Shown: positions 7,563-16,475, counted from the first letter of the stretch. The stretch is DNA of 64,000 bases from Achromobacter sp. B7 (GCF_003600685.1 NZ_CP032084.1:930001-994000), one strand, 5' to 3'. The notes: a model not told the origin generated them from the sequence alone. Numbers and translations are program-made.

Positions 7563-10500
7563 CTACGGATGTTGATGAGCCAGGAATTCCGTCAGGACGC
7601 GTCCCGTGTGGGAATGGTCGGCCAGGGTCATCACATGTTCCGGCGAGCCTTCGGCAACCAGCTGCCCGCCGCCCGTGCCGCCTTCGGGGCCCAGGTCCAG
7701 CAGCCAGTCGGCTTCGGCGATGACGTCCAGATTATGCTCGATCACGACCACCGTATTGCCGGCTTCCACCAGGCGATGCAGCACGTGGATGAGCTTTTCG
7801 ACGTCGGCCATCGACAAGCCCACCGTGGGCTCGTCCAGCACGTACAGCGTGTGCGGGATGCGCGAGGCGCGGCCGGTCTTGATCAGCCCGTCGGTCAGGC
7901 GCGCCTTGGATAGCTCGGTCACCAGCTTGATGCGCTGGGCCTCGCCGCCCGACAGCGTGGGCGACGGCTGGCCCAGCGTCAAATAACCCAGGCCCACGTC
8001 CTGCATCAATTGCAGCGGGCGATGGATCTTCGGGTGCGCGGCAAAGTAGCCGATGGCGTCGTCCACTTCCATGGACAGCAGCTCGCCGGCGTTCTTGCCG
8101 CGCATCTGCACGCTGAGCGTGTCGCTGTTGAAGCGCGCGCCGTTGCAGGCGTCGCACGGCACTTTGACGTCGGGCAGGAAGTTCATTTCGATGGTGCGCA
8201 TGCCCTGGCCTTCGCAGATGGGGCAGCGGCCATCGCCGGTGTTGAACGAGAAGCGCGCCGCCGTCCAGCCGCGCATGCGGGCTTCGCGGGTATCGGCGAA
8301 CTGCTTGCGCACGTCGTCCCAGAAGCCCACATAGGTGGCCGGGCACGAGCGCGGCGTCTTGCCGATGGGGGTCTGGTCCACTTCCAGCACGCGGTCAATG
8401 GCTTCCCAGCCCTTGATGCTTTCGCAGCCCGCCCAGCCCGGGGCCTTGCCCTGCGACACGGCTTGCGTCAGGTTGTCCAGCAGCACTTCGCGCGCCAGCG
8501 TGGACTTGCCGGAACCGGACACCCCGGTCACCACGCTCAGCCGGCCCACCGGAATCTTGGCGTCCACGCTGCGCAGGTTATGCAGGCGCGCGCCTCGGAT
8601 TTCGATCATGGGCGTGTCGGCCTCGACCGCACGACGGCCTTGCAGCGGATGCGCCAGCGGCGTCTTCAGGTAGCGGCCGGTGATGGATTCCGGCGCGTTC
8701 ATGACGTCTTCCACGGTGCCTTGCGCCACGACCCGACCGCCACGGATGCCCGCGCCGGGTCCGATGTCGATCACGTGCGAGGCGCGGCGGATGGTGTCGT
8801 CGTCATGTTCCACCACCACCAGCGTGTTGCCGTTGCCTTCCAGGCGCGCCAGCGCGTCCAGCAGGATGCGGTTGTCGCGCGGGTGCAGGCCAATGGTGGG
8901 CTCGTCCAGCACGTAGCAAACACCCTGCAGGTTGGAACCCAGCTGCGCGGCCAAGCGGATGCGCTGCGCTTCGCCGCCGGACAGCGTGGGCGCGGCGCGG
9001 TCCAGCGCCAGGTAGTTCAGGCCCACTTCCTGCATGAAGTTCAGGCGGCCGCGAATTTCGGTCAGGATGTCGCGGGCGATCTCGCCTTCGCGGCCACGCG
9101 CCACCAGTCCGGTAAAGAAGGTGTGCGCGTCGGACACCGGCAGCGACGCCAGTTCGGCAATGGACTTGTCGCGCCAGCGCACGGCGCGCGCCACGCGGTT
9201 CAGGCGCTGCCCGTCGCACTGCGTGCACGCCTTGGCCTCGCCTTCGTACCAGGCGTTCCAGGCGGTTTCCTCGCCCGTCTGCTCTTCGTCAAAGCCCTGC
9301 AATTGCAGGCCCGTGCCGTAGCAGCCCGTGCACCAGCCATGCTTGGAGTTGTATGAGAACAGGCGCGGATCAGGTTCCGGGAAGCTGGTGCCGCAAGACG
9401 GGCACGCGCGCTTGACCGAAAAATGCTGCTGCTGCAATTCGCTGTTCAGCGCTTCGTGCAGCTTGTTCACCGGCCATACCACCGACATCACGCCCTGGCC
9501 GTTTTCCAGCGCGCTTTTGACGGCGGCGCGCAGGTCGGCCTCGTTGGCCGGATCCACCACCACGTCCGCCACGGGCAGTTCGATGGTGTGTTCCTTGTAG
9601 CGGTCCAGGCGCGGCCACGGGGCCACGGGGATGAACTCGCCATCCACGCGCAGGTGCGAATGGCCCTTCGAACCGGCCCACTTGGCCAGGTCCGTGTAAT
9701 AACCCTTGCGCGCGGTGACCAGCGGGGCCAGCAGCCCGATGTGCACGCCCTTGTGGTCGCGCAGCAGGCGCGCCACGATCTGGTCCGTGTTCTGCGGTTC
9801 AACGGCCACGTTGCAATCCGGGCAGTACTGCGTGCCCAGCTTCACATAGAGCAAGCGCAGGAAATGGTGGATTTCCGTCATCGTGGCCACGGTGGACTTG
9901 CGCCCGCCACGGCTGGTGCGCTGTTCGATGGCCACGGTGGGCGGAATGCCGAAGATGGCGTCCACGTCGGGCTTGCCGGCCGGCTGCACGATGGCGCGCG
10001 CGTAGGCGTTCAGCGATTCCAGATAGCGGCGCTGGCCTTCGTTGAACAGGATGTCGAACGCCAGGGTTGACTTGCCCGAGCCCGACACGCCCGTGATCAC
10101 GGTGAATTTATCGTGCGGGATTTCAACGCTGATGTTCTTCAGGTTGTGCTCGCGCGCGTTGCGGATCTCGATGGCCATGTTGCCTTGGCGACGCGCGCGC
10201 ATCACGGACTGCAATGGCGTGCCTTCGCCGGCGCCGGGGTCGGCGGCATCGGTGGCCACGTCCGCGCCGTTGTAGACGGCGGTGGGCTCGGCGATGCGCG
10301 CGGTCAGGCCGGCTTGCTCGACTTCCTGCGCGTCGATGTCGCTGGTGACCACCACGTCGGCCGGCAGGATGCTGACTTCGTAGTCACGCAGCGCCGCGCC
10401 GGTATGCGACTTGGGGTTGTCCATCAGGTCTTGCGGGGTGCCCACGCCGATCAGCAGGCCGCCGGCGTCGCCGCCTTCGGGGCCCAGGTCGATCAGCCAG

Positions 10501-13367
10501 TCGGCCGCGCGGATCACGTCTAGATTGTGTTCGATGACCAGCAGCGTGTGGCCGGCGGCCAGCAGCTTGCGAAACGCGCGCATCAGCCGCGCCACGTCGT
10601 CAAAGTGCAGGCCGGTGGTGGGTTCGTCGAACAGGAACAGGCTGCCTTTCTTGGCCACCTTGGCCGTGGAAATGCCGCTGCGCGCGGCCTCGGCCAGGTG
10701 GCCGGCCAGCTTCAGGCGCTGCGCCTCGCCACCGGACAGCGTGGGCACGGGTTGCCCCAGGCGCACGTATTCCAGGCCCACGTCGGCCAGCGGCGCCAGG
10801 CCGGTCTGCACGTCGCGCAGGCCCTTGAAGAAGTCCAGCGCTTCGCTGACCGTCATGGCCAGCACTTCGTCGATGGACGCGCTTTTGCCCAGGTGTTCGA
10901 CACGCACTTCCAGCACTTCGGGGCGGAAACGCTTGCCGTCGCAGTCGGGGCAACGCAGGTAGACATCGGACAGGAACTGCATTTCGACGTGCTCGAAGCC
11001 GGTGCCGCCGCAGGTGGGGCAGCGGCCGTCGCCACCGTTGAAGCTGAACGTGCCGGCCGTGTAGGCGCGTTCGCGCGCGAGCGGGGCCTGGGCAAACAGC
11101 TTCCGGATGGCGTCAAAGGCCCCCACGTAGCTGGCGGGGTTGGACCGCGCCGTCTTGCCGATGGGCGTCTGGTCCACCATGACCACGTCGGCGATCTGCT
11201 CGGCGCCCAACAGGCGGTCGAACGCGCCGGGCGTTTCCGACGGCTTGCCCTTTTGCTTCAGCAGCGCGGGGTACAGCACGTCTTGCACCAGCGTGGACTT
11301 GCCCGAGCCGGACACGCCGGTCACGCAGACGAGACGGCCCAGCGGCAGTTCGACGGACACGTTCTTCAGATTGTGCGCGTTGACGCCTTCGAGCAGCAGG
11401 CGCGGCGTGTTCGCTGCCACCGGCATGGGGCGCGGGGCTTCCACGCGCTGGCGTCCGCCCAGGTAGTTGCCCGTCAGCGTGTCGGCCGCGCGCAGTTGCT
11501 TGGGCGTGCCGTCAAAAACGATGTAGCCGCCGCGTTCGCCGGGGCCGGGGCCGATGTCAATGATGCGATCGGCCGCCACCATGACCTGCGGGTCGTGCTC
11601 CACCACCACCAGCGTGTTGCCGGCGTTGCGCAAGCGATGCATGACTTCGACCACGCGGTGCATGTCGCGCGGGTGCAGGCCGATGGACGGCTCGTCCAGC
11701 ACGAACAGCGTGTTCACCAGCGAGGTGCCCAGCGCGGTGGTCAGGTTGATGCGCTGCACTTCGCCGCCCGACAGCGTGCGGCTCTGGCGGTCCAGCGTCA
11801 GGTAGCCCAGGCCCACGTCGCACAGGAACTTCAGGCGCGCGCGCACCTCGGTCATCAAGAGGTCGGTGGCCGCATCCAGCGCGCCCGAGAAAGACAGCCC
11901 GTCAAAGAAGCGCCGTACCCGTTCGATGGGCAACAGCATCACGTCATGGATCGACAGGCCGCCGATGTTGTTCAGCTGATCGCGCGACCAGTTGGCGGCG
12001 ACCGGCATGAAGCGCTGATAGCGGCCGTCTTCGGGCGGCAGCACGGTGTCGGCTTCTTCCTTGGTGCCCAGGCGCCACAGCAGCGCATCCGGTTTCAGGC
12101 GCGCGCCGTTGCAGGTGGGGCAGGGCGTGTAGCTGCGGTACTTGGACAGCAGCACGCGCACGTGCATCTTGTACGCCTTGGTTTCCAGCCAGTCGAAAAA
12201 GCGCTGCACGCCGTACCACTGGTGCTTCCAGGCATCGTTGCCGCCCTTCCAGTCGGGCGTGCCGTACAGCACCCAGCGCTTGTGTTCTTCGCTAAGGCTT
12301 TTCCAGGGCACGCCCAGCGGCACGCCCGCGCGGGGGGCGTACTTTTGCAGCTCGTCCTGGCATTCCTTGTAGGACGGCGTGGTCCAGGGCTTGATGGCGC
12401 CTTCCATCAGGGTCTTGTTTTCGTCGGGGATGACCAGGCCGAAGTCGATGCCGATCACGCGGCCAAAGCCCCGGCACGCCTCGCAGGCGCCCAGCGGGGA
12501 ATTGAACGAGAAGCTGCTGGGCAGCGGGTCGGTGTATTCGATGTTGCAGTCGGCGCAGTGCAGGCGGTCGCTGTATTTCCAGATGTCCGCGTTCTCGCCC
12601 TCGGCGTTCATGACGTAGACGGCCAGGTGCCCGGCGCCCATGCGCAGTGCCGTGTCCAGCGCTTCCATCACGCGTTCGCGTTCGGTGCCGGCGAAGCGGA
12701 AACGGTCTTGGATAACGTGCAGGATGCGGCGTTCTTCGCCGGCGTCCTTGGCGGCCTTGCCCTTCTTGGCGCCTTTGGCCGGCTTGGCCACGGTGGCGCG
12801 CGGCACCGCCGTTTCCTCGGCGTGCACGCGGGTGTAGCCCTGCTGCTCAAGAAAGCCGCGCACTTCGTCTTCGGTGAAGTTGGCGGGCACGGCAATGGGA
12901 AAGGTCACCACCAGGCGCGGGTCGCCGGCCACGGCGGCGCGTTCGGCCAGCGAGTGATAGACGGATTCGGGCGTGTCGCGCCGGACCAGCTTGCCGCAGC
13001 CCCGGCAGTACAGCCGCGCGCCGCGCGCAAACAGCAGTTTCAGGTGGTCGTTCAGTTCGGTCATCGTGCCGACCGTGCTGCGCGAGCTGCGCACCGGGTT
13101 GGTCTGGTCGATGGCGATGGCGGGCAAAATGCCCTCGATGCGGTCTACCTGGGGCTTGTCCATGCGGTCCAGGAACTGGCGCGCGTAGGGCGAGAAGGTT
13201 TCCACGTAGCGCCGTTGGCCTTCGGCGTACAGGGTGTCGAAAGCCAGCGAACTTTTGCCGGACCCCGACACGCCGGTCACAACGACCAATTCGCCGGTGG
13301 CGAGGGTCAGGTCCAGGTTTTTAAGGTTGTTCTGGCGTGCGCCAACGATGCGGATTTGGGAGCTCAT
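7563..13367 (-). CDS. uvrA: Double-length UvrA-like excinuclease ABC subunit A
   Basis: 1934-residue protein made of two complete UvrA units in tandem, about twice the length of normal UvrA (roughly 940). Four Walker A motifs are visible (GVSGSGKS at the start of each ABC module) with four ABC signatures (LSGGEVQR, LSGGEAQR x3) and matching DEPT/DEPS Walker B segments. The first unit has a Lys/Ala-rich insert (AKPAKGAKKGKAAKDAG) in its UvrB-binding/insertion region. Zinc-type CxxC pairs occur in each unit (CRGCGK, CADC, CPTC, CPDC, CPSC, CPIC). The second unit starts near MAIEIRNAREHNLKN. UvrA finds DNA damage and loads UvrB. The start at 13367 is the last ATG before the conserved N-terminus. 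A LexA-type box lies 134 bp upstream. It is a double-length homologue; a canonical uvrA may exist elsewhere. Confidence 0.9.
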   Translation of the reverse strand: MSSQIRIVGARQNNLKNLDLTLATGELVVVTGVSGSGKSSLAFDTLYAEGQRRYVETFSPYARQFLDRMDKPQVDRIEGILPAIAIDQTNPVRSSRSTVGTMTELNDHLKLLFARGARLYCRGCGKLVRRDTPESVYHSLAERAAVAGDPRLVVTFPIAVPANFTEDEVRGFLEQQGYTRVHAEETAVPRATVAKPAKGAKKGKAAKDAGEERRILHVIQDRFRFAGTERERVMEALDTALRMGAGHLAVYVMNAEGENADIWKYSDRLHCADCNIEYTDPLPSSFSFNSPLGACEACRGFGRVIGIDFGLVIPDENKTLMEGAIKPWTTPSYKECQDELQKYAPRAGVPLGVPWKSLSEEHKRWVLYGTPDWKGGNDAWKHQWYGVQRFFDWLETKAYKMHVRVLLSKYRSYTPCPTCNGARLKPDALLWRLGTKEEADTVLPPEDGRYQRFMPVAANWSRDQLNNIGGLSIHDVMLLPIERVRRFFDGLSFSGALDAATDLLMTEVRARLKFLCDVGLGYLTLDRQSRTLSGGEVQRINLTTALGTSLVNTLFVLDEPSIGLHPRDMHRVVEVMHRLRNAGNTLVVVEHDPQVMVAADRIIDIGPGPGERGGYIVFDGTPKQLRAADTLTGNYLGGRQRVEAPRPMPVAANTPRLLLEGVNAHNLKNVSVELPLGRLVCVTGVSGSGKSTLVQDVLYPALLKQKGKPSETPGAFDRLLGAEQIADVVMVDQTPIGKTARSNPASYVGAFDAIRKLFAQAPLARERAYTAGTFSFNGGDGRCPTCGGTGFEHVEMQFLSDVYLRCPDCDGKRFRPEVLEVRVEHLGKSASIDEVLAMTVSEALDFFKGLRDVQTGLAPLADVGLEYVRLGQPVPTLSGGEAQRLKLAGHLAEAARSGISTAKVAKKGSLFLFDEPTTGLHFDDVARLMRAFRKLLAAGHTLLVIEHNLDVIRAADWLIDLGPEGGDAGGLLIGVGTPQDLMDNPKSHTGAALRDYEVSILPADVVVTSDIDAQEVEQAGLTARIAEPTAVYNGADVATDAADPGAGEGTPLQSVMRARRQGNMAIEIRNAREHNLKNISVEIPHDKFTVITGVSGSGKSTLAFDILFNEGQRRYLESLNAYARAIVQPAGKPDVDAIFGIPPTVAIEQRTSRGGRKSTVATMTEIHHFLRLLYVKLGTQYCPDCNVAVEPQNTDQIVARLLRDHKGVHIGLLAPLVTARKGYYTDLAKWAGSKGHSHLRVDGEFIPVAPWPRLDRYKEHTIELPVADVVVDPANEADLRAAVKSALENGQGVMSVVWPVNKLHEALNSELQQQHFSVKRACPSCGTSFPEPDPRLFSYNSKHGWCTGCYGTGLQLQGFDEEQTGEETAWNAWYEGEAKACTQCDGQRLNRVARAVRWRDKSIAELASLPVSDAHTFFTGLVARGREGEIARDILTEIRGRLNFMQEVGLNYLALDRAAPTLSGGEAQRIRLAAQLGSNLQGVCYVLDEPTIGLHPRDNRILLDALARLEGNGNTLVVVEHDDDTIRRASHVIDIGPGAGIRGGRVVAQGTVEDVMNAPESITGRYLKTPLAHPLQGRRAVEADTPMIEIRGARLHNLRSVDAKIPVGRLSVVTGVSGSGKSTLAREVLLDNLTQAVSQGKAPGWAGCESIKGWEAIDRVLEVDQTPIGKTPRSCPATYVGFWDDVRKQFADTREARMRGWTAARFSFNTGDGRCPICEGQGMRTIEMNFLPDVKVPCDACNGARFNSDTLSVQMRGKNAGELLSMEVDDAIGYFAAHPKIHRPLQLMQDVGLGYLTLGQPSPTLSGGEAQRIKLVTELSKARLTDGLIKTGRASRIPHTLYVLDEPTVGLSMADVEKLIHVLHRLVEAGNTVVVIEHNLDVIAEADWLLDLGPEGGTGGGQLVAEGSPEHVMTLADHSHTGRVLTEFLAHQHP

Positions 13368-13467
13368 GGACGGTATCGTAGCCTGAGGAAGCCGCCTGCC
13401 CGAGCGATAACCCATCGCTGGTTCCAAGCGCGGCGATATGGAATAATTGCCTATATTGTGATGCGAT

Positions 13468-13484
13468 TGTCCACATTATGGACA
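13468..13484. promoter_or_regulatory. Perfect inverted repeat TGTCCA-N5-TGGACA, candidate IclR operator
   Basis: Six-base arms with a five-base spacer, in the divergent gap between uvrA and the IclR-family gene. Palindromes with this spacing are typical of IclR autoregulatory operators. It could serve the IclR-eda-kdgK genes to the right; its distance to uvrA (about 100 bp) is similar, so its target is not certain. Confidence 0.5.
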
Positions 13485-13500
13485 CCGCCAGGCGGTCTGG

Positions 13501-13516
13501 CTGTACAAATAAACAG
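13501..13516. promoter_or_regulatory. LexA (SOS) box CTGTACAAATAAACAG
   Basis: Exact match to the beta/gammaproteobacterial LexA consensus CTGT-N8-ACAG with an AT-rich core, followed by TA as in the extended consensus. It lies 134 bp upstream of the double-length uvrA on the minus strand and about 100-140 bp upstream of the IclR gene on the plus strand. Because uvrA is a DNA-repair gene, SOS control of uvrA (and perhaps pabB-pabC behind it) is the natural reading. Confidence 0.65.
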
Positions 13517-13659
13517 TATCGCAGATTCGTCTGAAATCCGCGCTGCCTGCATTTCGAATCTGTGGCGTTCTTAGGACTTCTTCGAATTTCCGGGTTGAAG
13601 GTCTACGCCGTTCCATGTGCCGTCCCAGGACGGCGCATTGGTCTTATCTGGGGACGTTC

Positions 13660-14445
13660 TTGTCGGAAACCAAGGTCGCGGGCGCTGCCGCGTTCGGGAA
13701 ATTCATGGCCGTGCTGCAAGCCGTTGCCGATGCGCCGGAGCCGCCCACGGCCGCCGCGCTGGCGCGCGTTTGCGGCTATCCCCGCCCCACCGTCTACCGT
13801 ATCGTGGCGGCCCTGGCCGAGCAGGGCATGGTGGCCGAAACGGGCGGCGCCTATCGGCTGGGCACGCGGCTGATATCGCTGGCCAGCCGGGCGTGGTCGC
13901 GGTTCGACCTGCGCGCCGCCCTGGCGCCCGACCTGCAAGCCCTGCGCGATGCCACCGGCGAAACGGTCCATCTGGCCGTGCCGGCGGGCCACGAAATGAT
14001 CTATATCGACAAACTGGAAAGCCCCGGGCCCGTCCGCATGGTGTCGCGCGTGGGCGCGTCCGTGGCGCTGCATTCCAGCGCGGTGGGCAAGGCCTATCTT
14101 GCCGCGCTGGACGAGGCGGCTCGCGAACAGCTGCTGCGCGGGCTGCCCCTGCCGGCGCGCATGCCGGGCACCGTCACCAGCTTGCCGGCGCTGCGCGCCG
14201 TGCTGGACGAAGCCCGAGGCCGGGGCTACGCCATGGACGACGAAGAAAATGAAGCCGGTATCGTCTGCTATGGCGTGGCGCTGTGCGACGCGGCCGGCCG
14301 GCCGGTGGCGGGCGTCAGCGTCAGCACGCTGCTGTTCCGGCGCCAGGACGATCCCCAAACCGCTTATATCGACCCCTTGCTGCGGCTGCGCGATGCCGCC
14401 GTGGCCAAACTTGCCGTGTTGCCGGTGTCCACCGGCGGCGCCTGA
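13660..14445 (+). CDS. IclR-family transcriptional regulator
   Basis: 261-residue IclR regulator with an N-terminal winged HTH (TAAALARVCGYPRPTVYRIVAALAEQGMV) and a C-terminal effector domain with HLAVPAGHEMIYIDKLESP and LHSSAVGKAYLAAL, typical of the family. I chose the TTG at 13660 because GGGGA lies 5 bases upstream and the length fits; the in-frame ATG at 13615 adds 15 residues without a ribosome-binding site. It is followed after 22 bp by eda and then kdgK, so it most likely controls 2-keto-3-deoxygluconate/phosphogluconate use, as KdgR does. The palindrome at 13468-13484 is a candidate operator. Confidence 0.87.
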   Translation: MSETKVAGAAAFGKFMAVLQAVADAPEPPTAAALARVCGYPRPTVYRIVAALAEQGMVAETGGAYRLGTRLISLASRAWSRFDLRAALAPDLQALRDATGETVHLAVPAGHEMIYIDKLESPGPVRMVSRVGASVALHSSAVGKAYLAALDEAAREQLLRGLPLPARMPGTVTSLPALRAVLDEARGRGYAMDDEENEAGIVCYGVALCDAAGRPVAGVSVSTLLFRRQDDPQTAYIDPLLRLRDAAVAKLAVLPVSTGGA

Positions 14446-14467
14446 CCGTCAGCCTCAGAGGAATTCC

Positions 14468-15115
14468 ATGACCGCATCCGCTCCCCTCGCGTCCAAGCTA
14501 TCCGCCTTGCTGGCGGCCCGGGTCGTGCCCGTGCTGCGCTATACCGACGCCGCCACCGCCGCCTATGCCGCCGAAGTGGCGGTGGCGGCCGGTTGCCGCA
14601 CCCTGGAATTGACCTGGACGATTCCCGGCGTGACCGACCTGGTTCGCGCGCTGCGCGACAAGCACGGCCCCAGCCTGCTGCTGGGCGTGGGCACCGTGCT
14701 GGACGAAACCCAGGCGCGCGAAGCGCTGGTGGCCGGCGCCGATTTCCTGGTGTCGCCGGGCCTGGCCACCGATATCGTCGACATGGCCCATGCCGCCGAC
14801 GCCCTGTGCCTGTTGGGCGCCTTTACCCCCACCGAAGTACTGGCCGCGCGGCGCGCGGGCGTGGATGTGGTGAAGGTTTTTCCGGCGGATACGGGCGGCC
14901 CCAAGCACCTGGCCGCCCTGAAATCCGTGTTTCCCGACACCATCTTCTGCCCCACGGGCGGCGTCACGCAGGAAAACATGGGCACGTATTTCGCGGCCGG
15001 GGCCGGCTTGGTCGGCATCGGCAGCAACCTTTATGACAAGGCCGCCTTCGCCGCGCGCGATACGGCGGCTCTGGTCGCGCAGATCACTCGCACCCTGGAG
15101 GCGTCCCATGGCTGA
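14468..15115 (+). CDS. eda: 2-dehydro-3-deoxy-phosphogluconate (KDPG) aldolase
   Basis: Class I TIM-barrel aldolase (215 residues) cleaving KDPG to pyruvate and glyceraldehyde 3-phosphate. The Schiff-base lysine is K136 in GVDVVKVFPA and the catalytic Glu is E47 in LELTWT. FCPTGGVTQENMGTYFAAGA and GIGSNLYDK form the phosphate-binding end. Start at 14468 has AGAGGA 5 bases upstream; longer in-frame reading upstream belongs to the overlapping IclR gene in another frame. The stop overlaps the kdgK start by 8 bp, so the two are coupled. With kdgK it forms the lower branch that turns 2-keto-3-deoxygluconate into triose and pyruvate. Confidence 0.93.
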   Translation: MTASAPLASKLSALLAARVVPVLRYTDAATAAYAAEVAVAAGCRTLELTWTIPGVTDLVRALRDKHGPSLLLGVGTVLDETQAREALVAGADFLVSPGLATDIVDMAHAADALCLLGAFTPTEVLAARRAGVDVVKVFPADTGGPKHLAALKSVFPDTIFCPTGGVTQENMGTYFAAGAGLVGIGSNLYDKAAFAARDTAALVAQITRTLEASHG

Positions 15116-16067
15116 CGTGGACTTCGACATCGTCGCGCTGGGCGAGCCGCTGATCGAATTGAACCAGACGCACAAGGGCCAGCTTCAATACCTGCAAGGC
15201 TTTGGGGGCGATACCTCCAACGCAGCCATCGCGGCGGCCCGGCAAGGCGCGCGCTGCGCCTATCTGACCCGGGTGGGCAACGACGCCTTCGGCGCGCAGT
15301 TCCTGGACCTCTGGCAGGCAGAAGGCGTGGACACGTCCGGCGTGCAGCGCGACGATGACGCCCACACGGGCCTGTATTTCGTGCAGCACGGGCCCGACGG
15401 CCATGCGTTCAGCTACCTGCGCCGGGGCTCGGCCGCCAGCCTGATGACGCCGGCCCTGCTGGACAGCGGGCTGATCGAACGCAGCCGCTTCCTGCATGTG
15501 TCGGGCATCAGCATGGCAATCAGCACCAGCGCCTGCGACACGGTGTTTGCCGCCATGCAGCGGGCCAGGGCGGCTGGCACCCAGATCAGCCTGGATTCCA
15601 ACTTGCGCCTGCGCCTGTGGCCCGTGGACCGCGCCCGCGCCATCCTGCGCGAAACGATGCGGCAGGCCGATCTGTTCTTGCCCAGCATGGACGACATGCA
15701 GCACCTGACCGGCAATGACGACCCCGAACGCACGCTGGACTGGATCCGCGACGGCGGCGCGGCAGGCGTGGTCGTGCTGAAACTGGGCAAGGACGGTTCC
15801 ATCATCGACGACGGCAAGACCCGCACGCCGATGGCCGCCCTGCGCGTGGACGCCGTGGACGCCACGGGGGCGGGCGACTGCTTTGCCGGCAGCCTGCTGG
15901 CCCGGCGCTGCCAGGGCGACAGCTGGGAAGAGGCCGTGCGCTATGCCAACGCGGCGGCGGCGCTGTCCACCCTGGGCTATGGCGCGGTGGACCCGCTGCC
16001 GCGTGCCGAACAGGTTCGGGAACGCCTGGCGTTGCTGGCGGGGCAGGGCGCCGCGGGGTCGAAGTAG
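15108..16067 (+). CDS. kdgK: 2-keto-3-deoxygluconate kinase (PfkB family)
   Basis: Ribokinase/PfkB-fold sugar kinase (319 residues). It has the N-terminal GEPLIELNQ, the glycine-rich GFGGDTSNAAIAAARQGA (PfkB signature 1) and the C-terminal VDAVDATGAGDCFAGSLLA (signature 2, catalytic Asp in GAGD). It phosphorylates 2-keto-3-deoxygluconate to KDPG, the substrate of the overlapping eda product. Ribosome-binding site GGAGG 7 bases before the ATG, inside eda. The specific sugar is inferred from the eda and IclR neighbours. Confidence 0.9.
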   Translation: MADVDFDIVALGEPLIELNQTHKGQLQYLQGFGGDTSNAAIAAARQGARCAYLTRVGNDAFGAQFLDLWQAEGVDTSGVQRDDDAHTGLYFVQHGPDGHAFSYLRRGSAASLMTPALLDSGLIERSRFLHVSGISMAISTSACDTVFAAMQRARAAGTQISLDSNLRLRLWPVDRARAILRETMRQADLFLPSMDDMQHLTGNDDPERTLDWIRDGGAAGVVVLKLGKDGSIIDDGKTRTPMAALRVDAVDATGAGDCFAGSLLARRCQGDSWEEAVRYANAAAALSTLGYGAVDPLPRAEQVRERLALLAGQGAAGSK

Positions 16068-16174
16068 CCCTGGGGCGAGGGATCGCGGGAGCGCGGGCGG
16101 AGGCGGTCGATGCCGCCTGGATCAATTCAGGGACGGGTCCCCTCCGCGCCGCCATGCGCCCCAAATACCCGCCA

Positions 16175-16205
16175 TTGGCGTCGGCGGGAAATTTCAGGCT
16201 AAAAT
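16175..16205 (+). promoter_or_regulatory. Candidate sigma-70 promoter of the 42-residue protein
   Basis: TTGGCG at 16175-16180 and TAAAAT at 16200-16205, spacer 19 (longer than ideal). The TAAAAT hexamer matches TATAAT in five of six positions. It is about 84 bp upstream of the small basic ORF. The rest of the 16068-16288 gap has no other supported feature. Confidence 0.35.
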
Positions 16206-16288
16206 GCCAAGTTATCCGAATTTTTTCCGCCAGCCTGATATCCGGTTGTGCGGTGACTTTTTTCCGCAAATTCAACAGGAGAATCAAC

Positions 16289-16417
16289 ATGGCTGAACGC
16301 AAACGCGTGCGTCGTAACACCCTGGAACGCCGTTGCCTGGGCAAGGCCTTCAAGCGCTTGTTCGTCAAGTCGCCCAAGGGTGTTTTCAAGATGCTGGAAA
16401 AGATCAAGCGCGTCTAA
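16289..16417 (+). CDS. Small, strongly basic 42-residue protein
   Basis: Short ORF with a good AGGAGA ribosome-binding site 6 bases before the ATG, a candidate promoter upstream and a strong terminator directly after it: a complete single-gene unit. The product has 16 Lys/Arg and 3 Glu in 42 residues (net charge about +13), starting MAERKRVRRNTLERRC and ending KMLEKIKRV. I do not recognise the family. The composition suggests RNA, ribosome or nucleoid binding, but nothing proves it. An upstream in-frame start would add 45 residues of unrelated composition and has no ribosome-binding site. Confidence 0.7.
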   Translation: MAERKRVRRNTLERRCLGKAFKRLFVKSPKGVFKMLEKIKRV

Positions 16418-16436
16418 TCGACGTTCTGGATCTGAA

Positions 16437-16475
16437 AAATCCCCGCAGGGCTTCGTGCCTTGCGGGGATTTTTTT
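16437..16475. terminator. Bidirectional rho-independent terminator
   Basis: Stem CCCCGCAGGGC / GCCTTGCGGGG with one G-T pair, loop TTCGT, flanked by AAAAAT on the left and a run of seven T on the right. It ends the small basic gene on the plus strand and the LysR gene on the minus strand, whose stop codon (16474-16476) lies in the T run. Confidence 0.85.

Noticed and set aside
10527-13574. Long open frame on the plus strand (1015 codons) opposite uvrA
   Set aside because: It is an antisense shadow of GC-biased codon use; it is rich in Arg/His/Gln and shows no family pattern, while the minus strand encodes a clear UvrA.
13615-13659. ATG start for the IclR gene at 13615
   Set aside because: No Shine-Dalgarno; the TTG at 13660 has GGGGA at good distance. 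Kept only as an alternative.
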